57,859 nt of DNA. Source: Sphingomonadales bacterium. Its GTDB lineage: Bacteria; Pseudomonadota; Alphaproteobacteria; Sphingomonadales; Sphingomonadaceae. Shown piece after piece: positions 39,181-48,126 of the stretch (position 1 is its first letter; every line of letters begins with the position of its first letter). The stretch spans positions 1 through 57,859 of the forward strand of contig JAACPW010000019.1 of assembly GCA_009995225.1 (NCBI GenBank). Direction: 5' to 3'. A program made the translations under genes and the position numbers. The notes beneath the pieces are model-generated. The model was not told the origin of the DNA and ran no database searches. It worked only from the letters and a program-made list of their open reading frames with translations.

Positions 39181-39915
39181 ATGACACAGGATAATTCTTC
39201 GCAGGAAACCCCCGCAGGCCAGACCGGTGGCGGGGACCTCTTCAATACCGCAGCAGGCTGGGTGCTGTTCGCAGGCGTCGTGGGCCTTGGCCTTGCGCAG
39301 CTGTCGAAGGGCTATTTTCACGGCGACAAGCCCGATCGGCCCGAACAGCTTGGCTACGTGATCGAAGGCGTGGTGGAAGATAGCGCCGGCCCGGCCGAGA
39401 TCTCCATCGCCGAAGCGTTGAACGCCATGCCCGCCGCCGATCTGATCGCCGCGGGCGAAAAGGCCTATTCCAAGTGCCAGAGCTGCCACACCATTGATGC
39501 AGGCGGCGCCAACGGCATTGGCCCGAACCTCGCCGGTGTGATGGGCGGCCCCATCGCTGCCAAGGGCAGCTTTGCCTACAGCGCCGAACTGAAGGCGCTG
39601 GGCGGCAATTGGGACTGGGACAAGATGGATGCCTGGCTCAAGAACCCCAAGGGTTACGTCGCGGGTACCAAGATGAGCTTTGCCGGTCTTTCCAAGGTGG
39701 AAGACCGCGCCGCCATCGCCGCCTATCTCAATTCCAAGGGCAGCAATATCGCGGTGCCGGAATTCACGGCCGAAGCGCCTGCTGAAGACGCGGCGGCTGA
39801 AGGCGCAGCCGATTCGGCGGCGCCGGTCGAAGGCGAAGATGCAAGTGCAGCCGAAGCTGCAGGCGGTGCCAGCGCGGATCAGCCGGTGCCTTCAAACCCC
39901 GGCACGGGCGAATAA
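39181..39915 (+). CDS. membrane-anchored class I cytochrome c (CycM-like)
   Basis: A 244-residue protein. An uncleaved N-terminal helix (TAAGWVLFAGVVGLGLAQLS) anchors a cytochrome domain with the haem motif CQSCH near residue 100 and the axial Met in GTKMSFAGL near residue 164. The C-terminal 70 residues are Ala/Glu-rich and probably disordered. It likely carries electrons from the bc1 complex to a terminal oxidase in the periplasm. Monocistronic, convergent with rlmE across a hairpin. Confidence 0.92.
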   Translation: MTQDNSSQETPAGQTGGGDLFNTAAGWVLFAGVVGLGLAQLSKGYFHGDKPDRPEQLGYVIEGVVEDSAGPAEISIAEALNAMPAADLIAAGEKAYSKCQSCHTIDAGGANGIGPNLAGVMGGPIAAKGSFAYSAELKALGGNWDWDKMDAWLKNPKGYVAGTKMSFAGLSKVEDRAAIAAYLNSKGSNIAVPEFTAEAPAEDAAAEGAADSAAPVEGEDASAAEAAGGASADQPVPSNPGTGE

Positions 39916-39926
39916 ATCGGGCAAGA

Positions 39927-39967
39927 TTGCAGGGCGGCAGCGGTGTTCAGCCGCCCCGGCCCTGCAA
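39927..39967. terminator. hairpin between the cytochrome c and rlmE genes
   Basis: TTGCAGGGC at 39927-39935 pairs with GCCCTGCAA at 39959-39967, with a second pairing GGCGGC/GCCGCC inside. There is no T run, so a rho-independent function is only probable. Confidence 0.5.
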
Positions 39968-39970
39968 CCC

Positions 39971-40630
39971 CTATCCCTTGAATCCCTGAGCGATCACGTA
40001 CCATTCCGACGAGCCCTTGCGGCTTGCCGGGGGTTTGGCGTGTTTGACAGTGGTGAAGTGCTTCTTGAGCAGCATCAGCAGATCGCTGTCGGTCCCGCCC
40101 GCCAGAACCTTGGCCACGAAGCCGCCGCCCGGTGCAAGGTTCTCGGTCGCAAACCACGCCGCCGCTTCGACCAGTCCCATCGTGCGCAGGTGATCGGTCT
40201 GCTTGTGGCCCACAGTGTTGGCCGCCATGTCGGACAGGACGAGATCGGGCGGCCCGCCCAGCGCGTCGGCCAGGATGCCCGGCGCATCGTCGGCCATGAA
40301 ATCCATCTGGAGAATTGTTACCCCCTCCAGCGGCTCGACCTCCAGCAGGTCGATTCCGACAACTTCGGCCTTGGGCCGCTTGGCGCGCACCACCTGGCTC
40401 CACCCGCCCGGCGCGATCCCGAGATCGACCACGCGGCTTGCGCCCTTCAAGAGCCCAAATTTCTCGTCGAGCTCGATCAGCTTGTAGGCGGCGCGGCTGC
40501 GATAGCCGTCGGCCTTGGCTGCACGCACGTAGGGATCGTTGAGCTGGCGTTCGAGCCAGCGCACCTGGCTGGCCGTGCGGCCCTTGGCGGTCTTCACCCG
40601 CTTGTCCGGTGTCTTGGAACCGCGTGTCAT
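39971..40630 (-). CDS. rlmE: 23S rRNA (uridine-2'-O-)-methyltransferase RlmE (FtsJ)
   Basis: Methylates the 2'-OH of a conserved A-loop uridine in 23S rRNA, important for 50S assembly. The 219-residue protein has the SAM site VVDLGIAPGGWSQVV and the K-D-K-E set: a Lys in the N-terminal helix, DLVLSDMA, VAKVLAGG and SSEWYVIAQGF. The ATG at 40630 overlaps the upstream Ppx/GppA stop (ATGA), so the frame that is open further upstream is not used. Gene order ppx/gppA-rlmE is frequent in alphaproteobacteria. Confidence 0.95.
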   Translation of the reverse strand: MTRGSKTPDKRVKTAKGRTASQVRWLERQLNDPYVRAAKADGYRSRAAYKLIELDEKFGLLKGASRVVDLGIAPGGWSQVVRAKRPKAEVVGIDLLEVEPLEGVTILQMDFMADDAPGILADALGGPPDLVLSDMAANTVGHKQTDHLRTMGLVEAAAWFATENLAPGGGFVAKVLAGGTDSDLLMLLKKHFTTVKHAKPPASRKGSSEWYVIAQGFKG

Positions 40631-41937
40631 TGTGCTGGCCTCCCCGCACCCTGACCGCCACGCTGACGGTGCAGGGCTTTCAGCGATCGTTCCGATTGAC
40701 GTTCTGCTGCCATGATACTCCTCAGGATGCCTTCGCGAATGCCGCGATCTGCCACGCCCAGTCGCCGCGCGGGCCACAGGTCGAGAATGGCCTCTAAAAT
40801 CGCGCAGCCTGCGACGACCAGTTCGGCACGATCCTGCCCGATGCAGGGCAAGGTGGACCGTTCATAATGGGTCATCACCGAAAGCCGCGCACTGATCCCG
40901 CGCATTTCGGCGGCGGGAACGATCAATCCGTCCACCGCCTTGCGATCGTAGCTTGGCAGTTCGAGATACAGGCTGGCCAATGTCGTAACGGTGCCGCTGG
41001 TGCCGAGCAGGCGGATGTCTGCGTGCCGCGAAGCTGCGGTGACGCGGGTGGCGAAGGGCGCAAAACTATCCGCCACCATCTGTTTCATGCGGGCGAAGCG
41101 GGCGACGCGGGCAGCTTCGCTGTCTTCGATCCGGCCCACTGTGTCGGTAAGCGAGACCACACCCCACGGCACGCTTTGCCAATCGAGGATGCGGGGAACG
41201 CGGCTTGCCTCGGCCCCGCCGGCCTCAACCAGCACCAGTTCGGTCGATCCGCCGCCGATATCGAAGATCATCGCGGGGCCGGTGCCGTCTTCCAGCAGGA
41301 TGTGGCAGCCCAGCACCGCAAGACGCGCTTCTTCTTCGGCGCTGATGATGTCGAGCGCAATGCCGGTTTCGTGGCGCACCCGTTCGATGAATTCGAGGCC
41401 GTTCTCCGCCCGGCGACACGCCTCGGTCGCGACCGAGCGGGCGAGGCGGACGTTGCGGCGCTGCAGCTTGTCGGCGCAGATATTGAGCGCGCCCAGCGTG
41501 CGATCCATCGCCGCGTCGGACAAGCGCCCGCTGGTGGCGAGGCCTTCGCCCAGTTTCACCACGCGGCTGAAGGCGTCGATCACGGTGAAATCGCGGCCCG
41601 ATGGACGGGCGATCAGCAAGCGGCAGTTGTTGGTGCCAAGGTCGAGCGCGGCATAGGCTTCGCCATGACCATTGGGCTTCATCGCGCCGATGTCAGCCAG
41701 ATCGGGTCGGGGGCGCCCCGCCGCATTGCCGGCGCCGTTGGCTTCGCCATTGCCGGAACGCGCCGCGCGGCGGAGATCGCCGTCGGCGCTTTTGGACCGG
41801 CCATCGCGGCCGTTTGCGCGGGGATCGGGCTGGGTGGGGCGTTTGTAGCGGAAATCGGCTACCTTGCCGGACTTGCCGCCCCGGTTCTTCCCAGTTCTTC
41901 TATTTTTGTCCGGCGGGAGTGTTTCCGCCATGATCAC
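40627..41937 (-). CDS. Ppx/GppA-family phosphatase with long basic N-terminal extension
   Basis: A 436-residue enzyme acting on polyphosphate or on pppGpp. The actin-like ASKHA fold shows YAALDLGTNNCRLLIA near residue 93, the central AEEEARLAVLG, the phosphate loop MIFDIGGGSTELVLVE, and VPWGVVSLTD. About 85 residues before the domain are rich in Lys, Arg, Gly and Asn and look disordered, which is longer than in typical members; a start inside this part cannot be excluded. It is translationally coupled to rlmE. Polyphosphatase and guanosine pentaphosphatase roles cannot be separated here. Confidence 0.9.
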   Translation of the reverse strand: MIMAETLPPDKNRRTGKNRGGKSGKVADFRYKRPTQPDPRANGRDGRSKSADGDLRRAARSGNGEANGAGNAAGRPRPDLADIGAMKPNGHGEAYAALDLGTNNCRLLIARPSGRDFTVIDAFSRVVKLGEGLATSGRLSDAAMDRTLGALNICADKLQRRNVRLARSVATEACRRAENGLEFIERVRHETGIALDIISAEEEARLAVLGCHILLEDGTGPAMIFDIGGGSTELVLVEAGGAEASRVPRILDWQSVPWGVVSLTDTVGRIEDSEAARVARFARMKQMVADSFAPFATRVTAASRHADIRLLGTSGTVTTLASLYLELPSYDRKAVDGLIVPAAEMRGISARLSVMTHYERSTLPCIGQDRAELVVAGCAILEAILDLWPARRLGVADRGIREGILRSIMAAERQSERSLKALHRQRGGQGAGRPAQ

Positions 41938-42113
41938 TATACTTTCATATCACCATGCACACCGCATCGGGCGCATGGCACTTGGCGTCACGCTAACCCA
42001 AGCATGGGCCAAGAGCAAGCGACGCAGGTGTAACGGGCGCTTGACCTGGCCCTTGCGTGAAACTAGGGACCGCGCGTGCTGACACGGTAGGACCCTGTCC
42101 GTCCGAAGGCTCA

Positions 42114-42187
42114 TGCCCCGTCCTCTAATGGTAAGAGAGCGGACTCTGACTCCGTCAATCAAGGTTCGAATCCTTGCGGGGCATCCA
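42114..42187 (+). tRNA. tRNA-Gln (anticodon CTG)
   Basis: Acceptor arms TGCCCCG and CGGGGCA pair over 7 bp. The D stem is CTCT/AGAG, the anticodon stem GCGGA/TCCGT around the loop CTCTGAC (anticodon CTG), and the T arm CAAGG-TTCGAAT-CCTTG. The discriminator is T and CCA follows it in the DNA (42185-42187). It stands alone between the Ppx/GppA gene and the LOG-family gene. Confidence 0.93.
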
Positions 42188-42262
42188 GCCACCTTCACGC
42201 GAAACATCACCCCTATCCCAAGCCTATTGCGGGTCTAACCGGGGTCTGGCAGGGGTCTGGCC

Positions 42263-43135
42263 ATGACTGAAAAAGACCTGTCCGACCGCAAGTTCTACCG
42301 TGCCGGCGAAGAAACCCGCTTTGCCGAAGCTGGCCCCGAACGCACCCCGCAAACCGCGCATCCGGCCTACAAGCTGGCCTTTCGCGACACGGATTTTCTG
42401 CTTCGGGACGAGCTGCGGCCGGTTCGCTTCCAGCTTGAGCTGCTCAAGCCGGAGATGCTGCTCGATGAAGCGCGGGTGGGCTCGACGCTGGTCATGTATG
42501 GCTCGGCCCGCATCCCCAGCCCAGCCCAGGCTGAAGCGCGGCTGGAAGCGGCGAAGAACGGCGACGAATATGACAAGAAGGTTGCCCAGCGTCTCGCCGA
42601 AAAGGCCAAGTATTATGACGAGGCGTACAAGCTGGCGCGGCTTGTCAGCGAAAAGGGCATCATCGAAAACGGCCTGCGCCAGTTCGTCGTCACCACCGGC
42701 GGTGGCCCTTCGATCATGGAGGCGGGCAACCGCGGCGCATCGGATGCGGGCAGCGAATCGATCGGGCTCAACATCGTGCTGCCGCACGAACAGGCGCCCA
42801 ATCCCTATGTGACGCCCTACCTCAGCTTCCAGTTCCATTATTTCGCGCTGCGCAAGATGCACTTTCTGCTGCGCGCCCGCGCGGTGGCGGTTTTCCCCGG
42901 CGGCTTTGGGACATTCGACGAGTTCTTCGAGCTGATCACGCTGATCCAGACCGGCAAGATGAAGCCGATCCCGATCATCCTGTTCGGCAAGGATTTCTGG
43001 ACCCGCGTGATCGATTTCGAGGCGCTGGCCGAGGAAGGCACCATCTCCAAGGCCGATCTCGACCTGTTCCAATGGTGTGAAACCGCCGAGGAGGCGTGGG
43101 CCTGCATCGCCGCTTTCTACGAAATCACCGACTAG
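42263..43135 (+). CDS. LOG-family protein (cytokinin-activating phosphoribohydrolase-like)
   Basis: A 290-residue Rossmann-fold protein with GGGPSIMEAGNRGA and the PGGFGTFDEFFE motif of LOG/TIGR00730 proteins (older annotations call these lysine decarboxylases). Such enzymes cleave nucleoside 5'-monophosphates to base and ribose 5-phosphate. The N-terminal extension of about 80 residues before the nucleotide site puts it in the larger bacterial subgroup. Its stop overlaps that of thiD on the other strand by two bases. Confidence 0.9.
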   Translation: MTEKDLSDRKFYRAGEETRFAEAGPERTPQTAHPAYKLAFRDTDFLLRDELRPVRFQLELLKPEMLLDEARVGSTLVMYGSARIPSPAQAEARLEAAKNGDEYDKKVAQRLAEKAKYYDEAYKLARLVSEKGIIENGLRQFVVTTGGGPSIMEAGNRGASDAGSESIGLNIVLPHEQAPNPYVTPYLSFQFHYFALRKMHFLLRARAVAVFPGGFGTFDEFFELITLIQTGKMKPIPIILFGKDFWTRVIDFEALAEEGTISKADLDLFQWCETAEEAWACIAAFYEITD

Positions 43136-43953
43136 GCCAGACCGCGTACGGCCTGATGGCCCAAGGGGCCATGACCGGCGCCAAAGCCGGGAGCGTGTTC
43201 AATCGCACGGATCACGAACTGCCGCCCCAGACGGACCGCATGCTCAAGCGGTTGGCCGTGACCGAGCAAGGTCGCGATCGCCGATGACAGCGTGCAGCCG
43301 GTGCCGTGGGTGTGGAGCGTTTCGATCCGGGCGTGATCGAAGGCGACGGCGCGTTCTCCCTGAGCGTCTTGGGCAGGCAGGAACAACACGTCGACGATAC
43401 GATCCCCTTCGCCATGCCCGCCCTTGGCCAGCACAGCCGCGCCGGTCGCTGCGGCAATCTCGGATGCGGCGGCAGCGATGTCCTGGGTTCCTGCAAGCGG
43501 ACGGCCCGCCAGCGTGACGAGTTCCGGCAGGTTGGGGGTGATCAGCGCCGCGCGCGGGAACAGGTGATCGCGCATCGCGGCGATGGCATCGGGTGCAATC
43601 AGCGCGGCGCCGCTGGTCGCGATCATCACCGGATCGAGCACAATCGGCGCGGTGACACCCTCCAGCGCCTCGCCCACGGCGGCAATGACCGCGGCATCGT
43701 GCAGCATCCCGATCTTGATGGCATCGACCCCGATATCGCTGAGGCATGATTGGATCTGCCGGGCCACCATCTCTGGCGCGATTGGCGCGATCCCCTGCAC
43801 GCCCAGCGTATTTTGCGCCGTGATCGCGGTGATCGCGGTCATGGCATAGCCACCCAGCATGGCGATGGTCTTGATATCGGCCTGAATCCCGGCGCCCCCG
43901 GAAGAATCGGAGCCGGCGATGCTGAGAATGCGGGGCGGTGTGGGGATGTTCAT
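43132..43953 (-). CDS. thiD: hydroxymethylpyrimidine/phosphomethylpyrimidine kinase
   Basis: Thiamine biosynthesis: phosphorylates HMP and HMP-phosphate. The 273-residue ribokinase-fold enzyme shows SIAGSDSSGGAGIQAD, AITAITAQNTLGV and the anion-hole segment THGTGCTLSSAIA with the catalytic region. Starts at 43953 (MNIPTPPRIL) and 43965 are both possible; I prefer the first because homology begins right after it. No other thiamine gene is adjacent. Confidence 0.93.
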   Translation of the reverse strand: MNIPTPPRILSIAGSDSSGGAGIQADIKTIAMLGGYAMTAITAITAQNTLGVQGIAPIAPEMVARQIQSCLSDIGVDAIKIGMLHDAAVIAAVGEALEGVTAPIVLDPVMIATSGAALIAPDAIAAMRDHLFPRAALITPNLPELVTLAGRPLAGTQDIAAAASEIAAATGAAVLAKGGHGEGDRIVDVLFLPAQDAQGERAVAFDHARIETLHTHGTGCTLSSAIATLLGHGQPLEHAVRLGRQFVIRAIEHAPGFGAGHGPLGHQAVRGLA

Positions 43954-44013
43954 GGCCAGCGCCATAGCAAGCCGCCAGCGCGCCGGTCACGCAATTTGCA
44001 CCCGCGCCGTGTT

Positions 44014-46353
44014 TCAGGCCCGCAGTTTGCGCTCGTATCCCGCGCCATCGCGCAGCAAGCCGGCCACGGCATCGGCCGCAACGGGTCTGGAAAATAGATA
44101 GCCCTGAATGTTCTGACAACCTTCGCGTTCGAGCACTTCGAACTGGGCGATGTCTTCCACCCCTTCGGCCAGCGTTTCCATGCCCAGCGCATTGGCCAGC
44201 GTCGTGATCGCGCGGATCATCGCGTGGCCATTTTTGCTGGTTCCCAGATCCTCGACAAAGCTCTTGTCGATCTTGACCTTGTCGAACGGGAAGGAGCGCA
44301 GATAGCTGAGCGACGAATAGCCCGTCCCGAAATCGTCGAGCGCGATGCGCACCCCGATATTGCGCAGGCTGTGGAGCGTCGCCATCGTCATGTCGACATC
44401 GGCGATGAACACGCTTTCGGTAATTTCGAGTTCCAGCCGCCGTGGTGGCAGGCCGCTGGCGGACAGCGCGGACAACACCGTGCTGGCGATGCCTGTTGCA
44501 GCAAACTGCTTGGGCGAGACATTGACCGCGACCGAGACATCGTCCGGCCAGGTGCCCGCGTGGTGGCAGGCCTCGCGCAGCACCCATTCGCCGATGGGAA
44601 TGATGAGACCGGTTTCCTCCGCCAGCGGGATGAATTCGGCCGGACTGATGCGGCCGCGCGTCGGATGGTTCCAGCGGATCAACGCCTCGAACCCGGTCAG
44701 ACGCCGTTCGGCCAGACTGTAAAGGGGCTGGAAGTTGAGCTCAAATCCGCCCTCCTTGATCGCGGCGCGCAGGTCCAGTTCCATCTGCCGGCGACAGCGG
44801 GCCGCTTCATCCAGCGACGGTTCAAAGAAGTGGTAGGTGGACTTGCCTTCGTGCTTGGCCCGGTAAAGCGCCAGGTCGGCGTTCTTCATCAGGGTGTTGC
44901 CGTCCTTGCCATCGGTGGGCGCGACAGCGATGCCGATGCTTGCCCCGCAACTGGCGGCCTGGCCATTGATCCGCAACGGGCGATCAAAGCTGCGTTGCAG
45001 GTTGTCGGCGATGGACGCGAGGTTCTGGCCGGGATCGATTCCGGCGAACAGCACCGCAAATTCATCGCCCCCCAGCCGCGCGATCATCGCATCGGGCAGG
45101 TCTTCCTTGAGATGTTCTGCCACCATCCGCAGCAACGCATCGCCCGCCGGGTGGCCCAGTGTGTCGTTGACCATCTTGAAATCATCGAGATCGACATAGG
45201 CGACCACCACCTGTTCATCCTTGCGGCGGCGCGCGAGGGTGTTGGCGAGCTGTTCGGTAAACAGCTTGCGGTTGGGCAGTCCGGTGAGGCCATCGTGCAA
45301 GCCCACGTGGACGATCTGGCGTTCGCGTTCCTCGATCGCAGCCACCATCCGGTTGAAGCTTTGCGCCAGCCTTCCGATTTCGTCATCGGTGCCGATGTTG
45401 AGATTGACCTGCCGGCCTTCACCGATCAAGCGCGTCGCCTCGTCGAGCTGCTGGAGCGGCTCTGTGACACTACGCGCGACTTTGAAGCCAAGCCCCAGAA
45501 CCAGCATGATCCCGCCGCAGGCAAGGATCCCCAGCCACCATCGCAGGTTGGCATGGGCCGCCATGGATTTGGTTAGGGCATGGCTGAGCACCAGCCGCGG
45601 TGCGATCCCGTCCTGCAAGACGGGCAGATCGGAGACGTGGTAGAGGTGTCGCCCCCCCTGATCGCGCTCGAACACGGTATCCGCCCCCGCATCGCGCAGC
45701 CAGGCCGGCTGGCGCGCGCCATCGACCATCGTGGCATCAAGCGCAATCGGGGCCAGTTCGACCAGCCGGTCAAGCGTTGCCCGGTCAAGCGGCTGGGCAA
45801 TCACCAGCCACCCGATCAGATCGGGCGCTTCGATCGGTGTGGCTGCGGCAAGGGCAAACCCCTTGTCCGACCGGATGATGCCGCGCTTGGCGCCTTCGTC
45901 GAGCCGTTGCCACAGCGTTTCGGGCGCTGGCACGCCGGTTGCGCCGGCGGTCAGGACATCGCCTTCCAGCGTCAGCACGAACACCATGTCGCTGCCCACG
46001 CGGCCTTCCAGACTTTCCAGCGTGCTGTTGATCGTCGGCACGTCGTCCGTCGCCACCGCTTCGCGGAAGCCGAAATCGCGGGCCATGACATCGGCCTGAT
46101 CGCCCATCTGGCGCGCCTGCGCGGCGAGGATTTCATCGAACACGCGGGCATTGGCGGCCAGATCGCGCGATGCGCTTTCTTCGCCGAACCGGGCGAAAGC
46201 CCCCACTGCAAGCGTGACGACCAGCCCCAGCACGAGCGCGAACAGCCCGGCATACAGCAATGCGATCCGCGTGCTGAGCGCACCGAACCGCAGCCGCGCC
46301 AGCCGCGCAAACGCGCCTTTCGCAGGGGTGCCCAGCATCCTCACCAGACTCAT
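44014..46353 (-). CDS. membrane-bound GGDEF-EAL protein with periplasmic sensor and HAMP
   Basis: About 779 residues in the order: TM helix near 30-50, a periplasmic sensor region of about 200 residues, a second helix, and a HAMP linker (SVTEPLQQLDEATRLIGEGR). The GGDEF domain has intact RLGGDEFAVLF near residue 426, and the EAL domain has GFEALIRWNHP near 554, plus the downstream ITESVF and DDFGTGYSSLSYL metal-site motifs. The I-site RxxD before GGDEF is not seen (LPDA there), so product inhibition is probably absent. Both catalytic motifs are conserved, so net synthesis or breakdown of cyclic-di-GMP cannot be told. It overlaps the upstream cupredoxin-like gene by 4 bp; the partner is probably its periplasmic input. 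Confidence 0.93.
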   Translation of the reverse strand: MSLVRMLGTPAKGAFARLARLRFGALSTRIALLYAGLFALVLGLVVTLAVGAFARFGEESASRDLAANARVFDEILAAQARQMGDQADVMARDFGFREAVATDDVPTINSTLESLEGRVGSDMVFVLTLEGDVLTAGATGVPAPETLWQRLDEGAKRGIIRSDKGFALAAATPIEAPDLIGWLVIAQPLDRATLDRLVELAPIALDATMVDGARQPAWLRDAGADTVFERDQGGRHLYHVSDLPVLQDGIAPRLVLSHALTKSMAAHANLRWWLGILACGGIMLVLGLGFKVARSVTEPLQQLDEATRLIGEGRQVNLNIGTDDEIGRLAQSFNRMVAAIEERERQIVHVGLHDGLTGLPNRKLFTEQLANTLARRRKDEQVVVAYVDLDDFKMVNDTLGHPAGDALLRMVAEHLKEDLPDAMIARLGGDEFAVLFAGIDPGQNLASIADNLQRSFDRPLRINGQAASCGASIGIAVAPTDGKDGNTLMKNADLALYRAKHEGKSTYHFFEPSLDEAARCRRQMELDLRAAIKEGGFELNFQPLYSLAERRLTGFEALIRWNHPTRGRISPAEFIPLAEETGLIIPIGEWVLREACHHAGTWPDDVSVAVNVSPKQFAATGIASTVLSALSASGLPPRRLELEITESVFIADVDMTMATLHSLRNIGVRIALDDFGTGYSSLSYLRSFPFDKVKIDKSFVEDLGTSKNGHAMIRAITTLANALGMETLAEGVEDIAQFEVLEREGCQNIQGYLFSRPVAADAVAGLLRDGAGYERKLRA

Positions 46354-46988
46354 TTCACGGCGATCCTGTATTTTTGTGTTTGCGCGCCGCCTTGGATTGT
46401 GAGGGCGGACCGGCTTTCGTTGCCAGGCGCGCGCAGTTGCGGGTGCCACACCGTCACGCTGGCCGCGCCGCTCGCCATGCCGGACACGGTGGCATAGCCG
46501 TTGTGATCGGTTTTCGCCGCATAGGGCGTATCAGTGACGCGAATATAGCCGCGCATTTGATCGTGGATCTTGCAGCCCAGCTTTACGCTGCCGGCAATGG
46601 CAAAAGTCTGTGTGCGGGTCTGATCACGGCCATACAGTTCGATCTCGAACCGGGCGGGCTTTGAAAAGCTGTATATCGAATGGCGCACCTGATCGAGATT
46701 CGGGAAGGCCACGGTGCTGCCCTTGGCCACAATCAGCGTGCCGGGGGTAAATTGCTGGTCCCTCTGCGCCATGCCCATTTTCCACGGGAAGCGGATCGGG
46801 CCGGCTGCGGCTTTCGCGCTGTGCAGTTCGACCACCGCATCGCGCACGGGCAAGCCAGCCTCATCGACAATCTGCACCCGCAGGCTTGCAGGGCCGGCAG
46901 CCGAGGCGACGAACACAGTGCCGGGGATCGCCGCCAGAACGACGAGGCCGAGGGCGGACAGACGGTGGGAGATTTGGAAACGGGGCAT
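46350..46988 (-). CDS. periplasmic cupredoxin-like protein (annotated elsewhere as 'methylamine utilisation protein')
   Basis: A 212-residue exported protein with a signal peptide (LSALGLVVLAAIPGTVFVASA). After a short immunoglobulin-like strand region the protein carries type 1 copper ligands: His103 in VRHSIYSF, Cys139 in LGCKIH, His142 and Met145 in HDQMRGYI. The family name comes from distant similarity; no methylamine dehydrogenase is present. The gene overlaps the GGDEF-EAL gene by 4 bp (ATGA), so the copper protein and the cyclic-di-GMP enzyme are made together. It may sense or carry copper, electrons or a redox signal in the periplasm; untested. Confidence 0.8.
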   Translation of the reverse strand: MPRFQISHRLSALGLVVLAAIPGTVFVASAAGPASLRVQIVDEAGLPVRDAVVELHSAKAAAGPIRFPWKMGMAQRDQQFTPGTLIVAKGSTVAFPNLDQVRHSIYSFSKPARFEIELYGRDQTRTQTFAIAGSVKLGCKIHDQMRGYIRVTDTPYAAKTDHNGYATVSGMASGAASVTVWHPQLRAPGNESRSALTIQGGAQTQKYRIAVK

Positions 46989-47078
46989 GTCAGGTCAGGG
47001 CTATTACGTGCCAGACGTTAAGATTCTCTCGCACCATCCTTTAGCCGACGTTTACCTTATCGACCTAGGGGACTCGAC

Positions 47079-48104
47079 ATGACCCTGACGCACGCCTTTC
47101 TCGCCTTCACCCAAACCGCAGCAATCACCGCCGCCCTTCCTCCCGGCGAGCCACCGCGCATTGCCTATGCGCCCGTGCTCGAAGCCTTCGATCCGGCACC
47201 CGCTCCCGTTGTGGCGACGCCAACGATTACGGCGCGCGCGACCGCGCCCCTGGGCACAATCAACGCGCTGGGCGAGGATGAGGGCGTAAGCACAGGCACA
47301 GGCCGCCCGATCCGGGCCGATAAGTTACTGCTCACCAACGGAATTTCCACGGTCGAAGGGTCTTCGGGCGGCGGGATTGCGCGCTGGGCGACCATCGCGG
47401 GGCGGCAGATGCCGGGCGGGATCGGGGTGTCGGCGCATGGCTCGGCGGTCGAACTGCCGGACTTTGGCTGGCGTTCCTATGGCGCGGCGATCGGTTTTGG
47501 CGACCGGCTGGAGCTCAGCTTTGCCCGCGCCGATTTCGATACCCGCGATGCCGGCGCCGCGCTGGGGATCGGGCAGGGTTACACCTTCAACATGAACACC
47601 TTCGGCGCGAAGGTCAGGGTAGCGGGCGATCTGATCTACGGCGCAACCTGGTTGCCGCAGATCGCGGTGGGGGTCGAACACAAGCAAAGCGGCGATGGCG
47701 GGCTGGTGCGCGCGCTGGGCGCTGCCGATGACGCAGGCACCGATATTACCGTCAGCGCGACCAAGCTGTTTCTGGCGCGCAGCGTTCTGGCCAATGCCAC
47801 ACTGCGCTACACCGAAGCCAACCAGATTGGCCTGCTGGGCTTCGGATCGGCGGCGGGCGCGGGGTACAAGCTGCAATTCGAAGGATCGCTGGGCTACCAA
47901 TTGTCCCGCCGTGCGGTGGTGGGGGCCGAATATCGCTCAAAGCCCGACAATCTCGGGCTGGGGGAGGATGACTGGCTGGATCTGTTTGCCGCCTATGCCT
48001 TGACCGATAGCCTGACCCTGACGGCCGCCTATGCCGATCTCGGCTCGATCGCCACCTTCTCTGACCAGCGCGGCGGCTTCCTGTCCGCGCAGGTCGCGTT
48101 CTAA
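47079..48104 (+). CDS. DUF3034 outer-membrane beta-barrel protein
   Basis: A 341-residue exported protein. The segments KLLLTNGISTVEGSSGGG, ARADFDTRDAGAALGIGQGYTFNMN and WLPQIAVGVEHK are the DUF3034 pattern. Alternating hydrophobic strands end in the C-terminal FLSAQVAF, a typical beta-barrel assembly signal with terminal Phe. The function of DUF3034 is unknown. It is divergent from the cupredoxin/GGDEF-EAL pair across 90 bp and is followed after 22 bp by a truncated haemoglobin gene. The leader is short; the start at 47079 is the only ATG near the divergent promoter. Confidence 0.88.
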   Translation: MTLTHAFLAFTQTAAITAALPPGEPPRIAYAPVLEAFDPAPAPVVATPTITARATAPLGTINALGEDEGVSTGTGRPIRADKLLLTNGISTVEGSSGGGIARWATIAGRQMPGGIGVSAHGSAVELPDFGWRSYGAAIGFGDRLELSFARADFDTRDAGAALGIGQGYTFNMNTFGAKVRVAGDLIYGATWLPQIAVGVEHKQSGDGGLVRALGAADDAGTDITVSATKLFLARSVLANATLRYTEANQIGLLGFGSAAGAGYKLQFEGSLGYQLSRRAVVGAEYRSKPDNLGLGEDDWLDLFAAYALTDSLTLTAAYADLGSIATFSDQRGGFLSAQVAF

Positions 48105-48126
48105 GATCCCTACCGGAGCCACTGCC

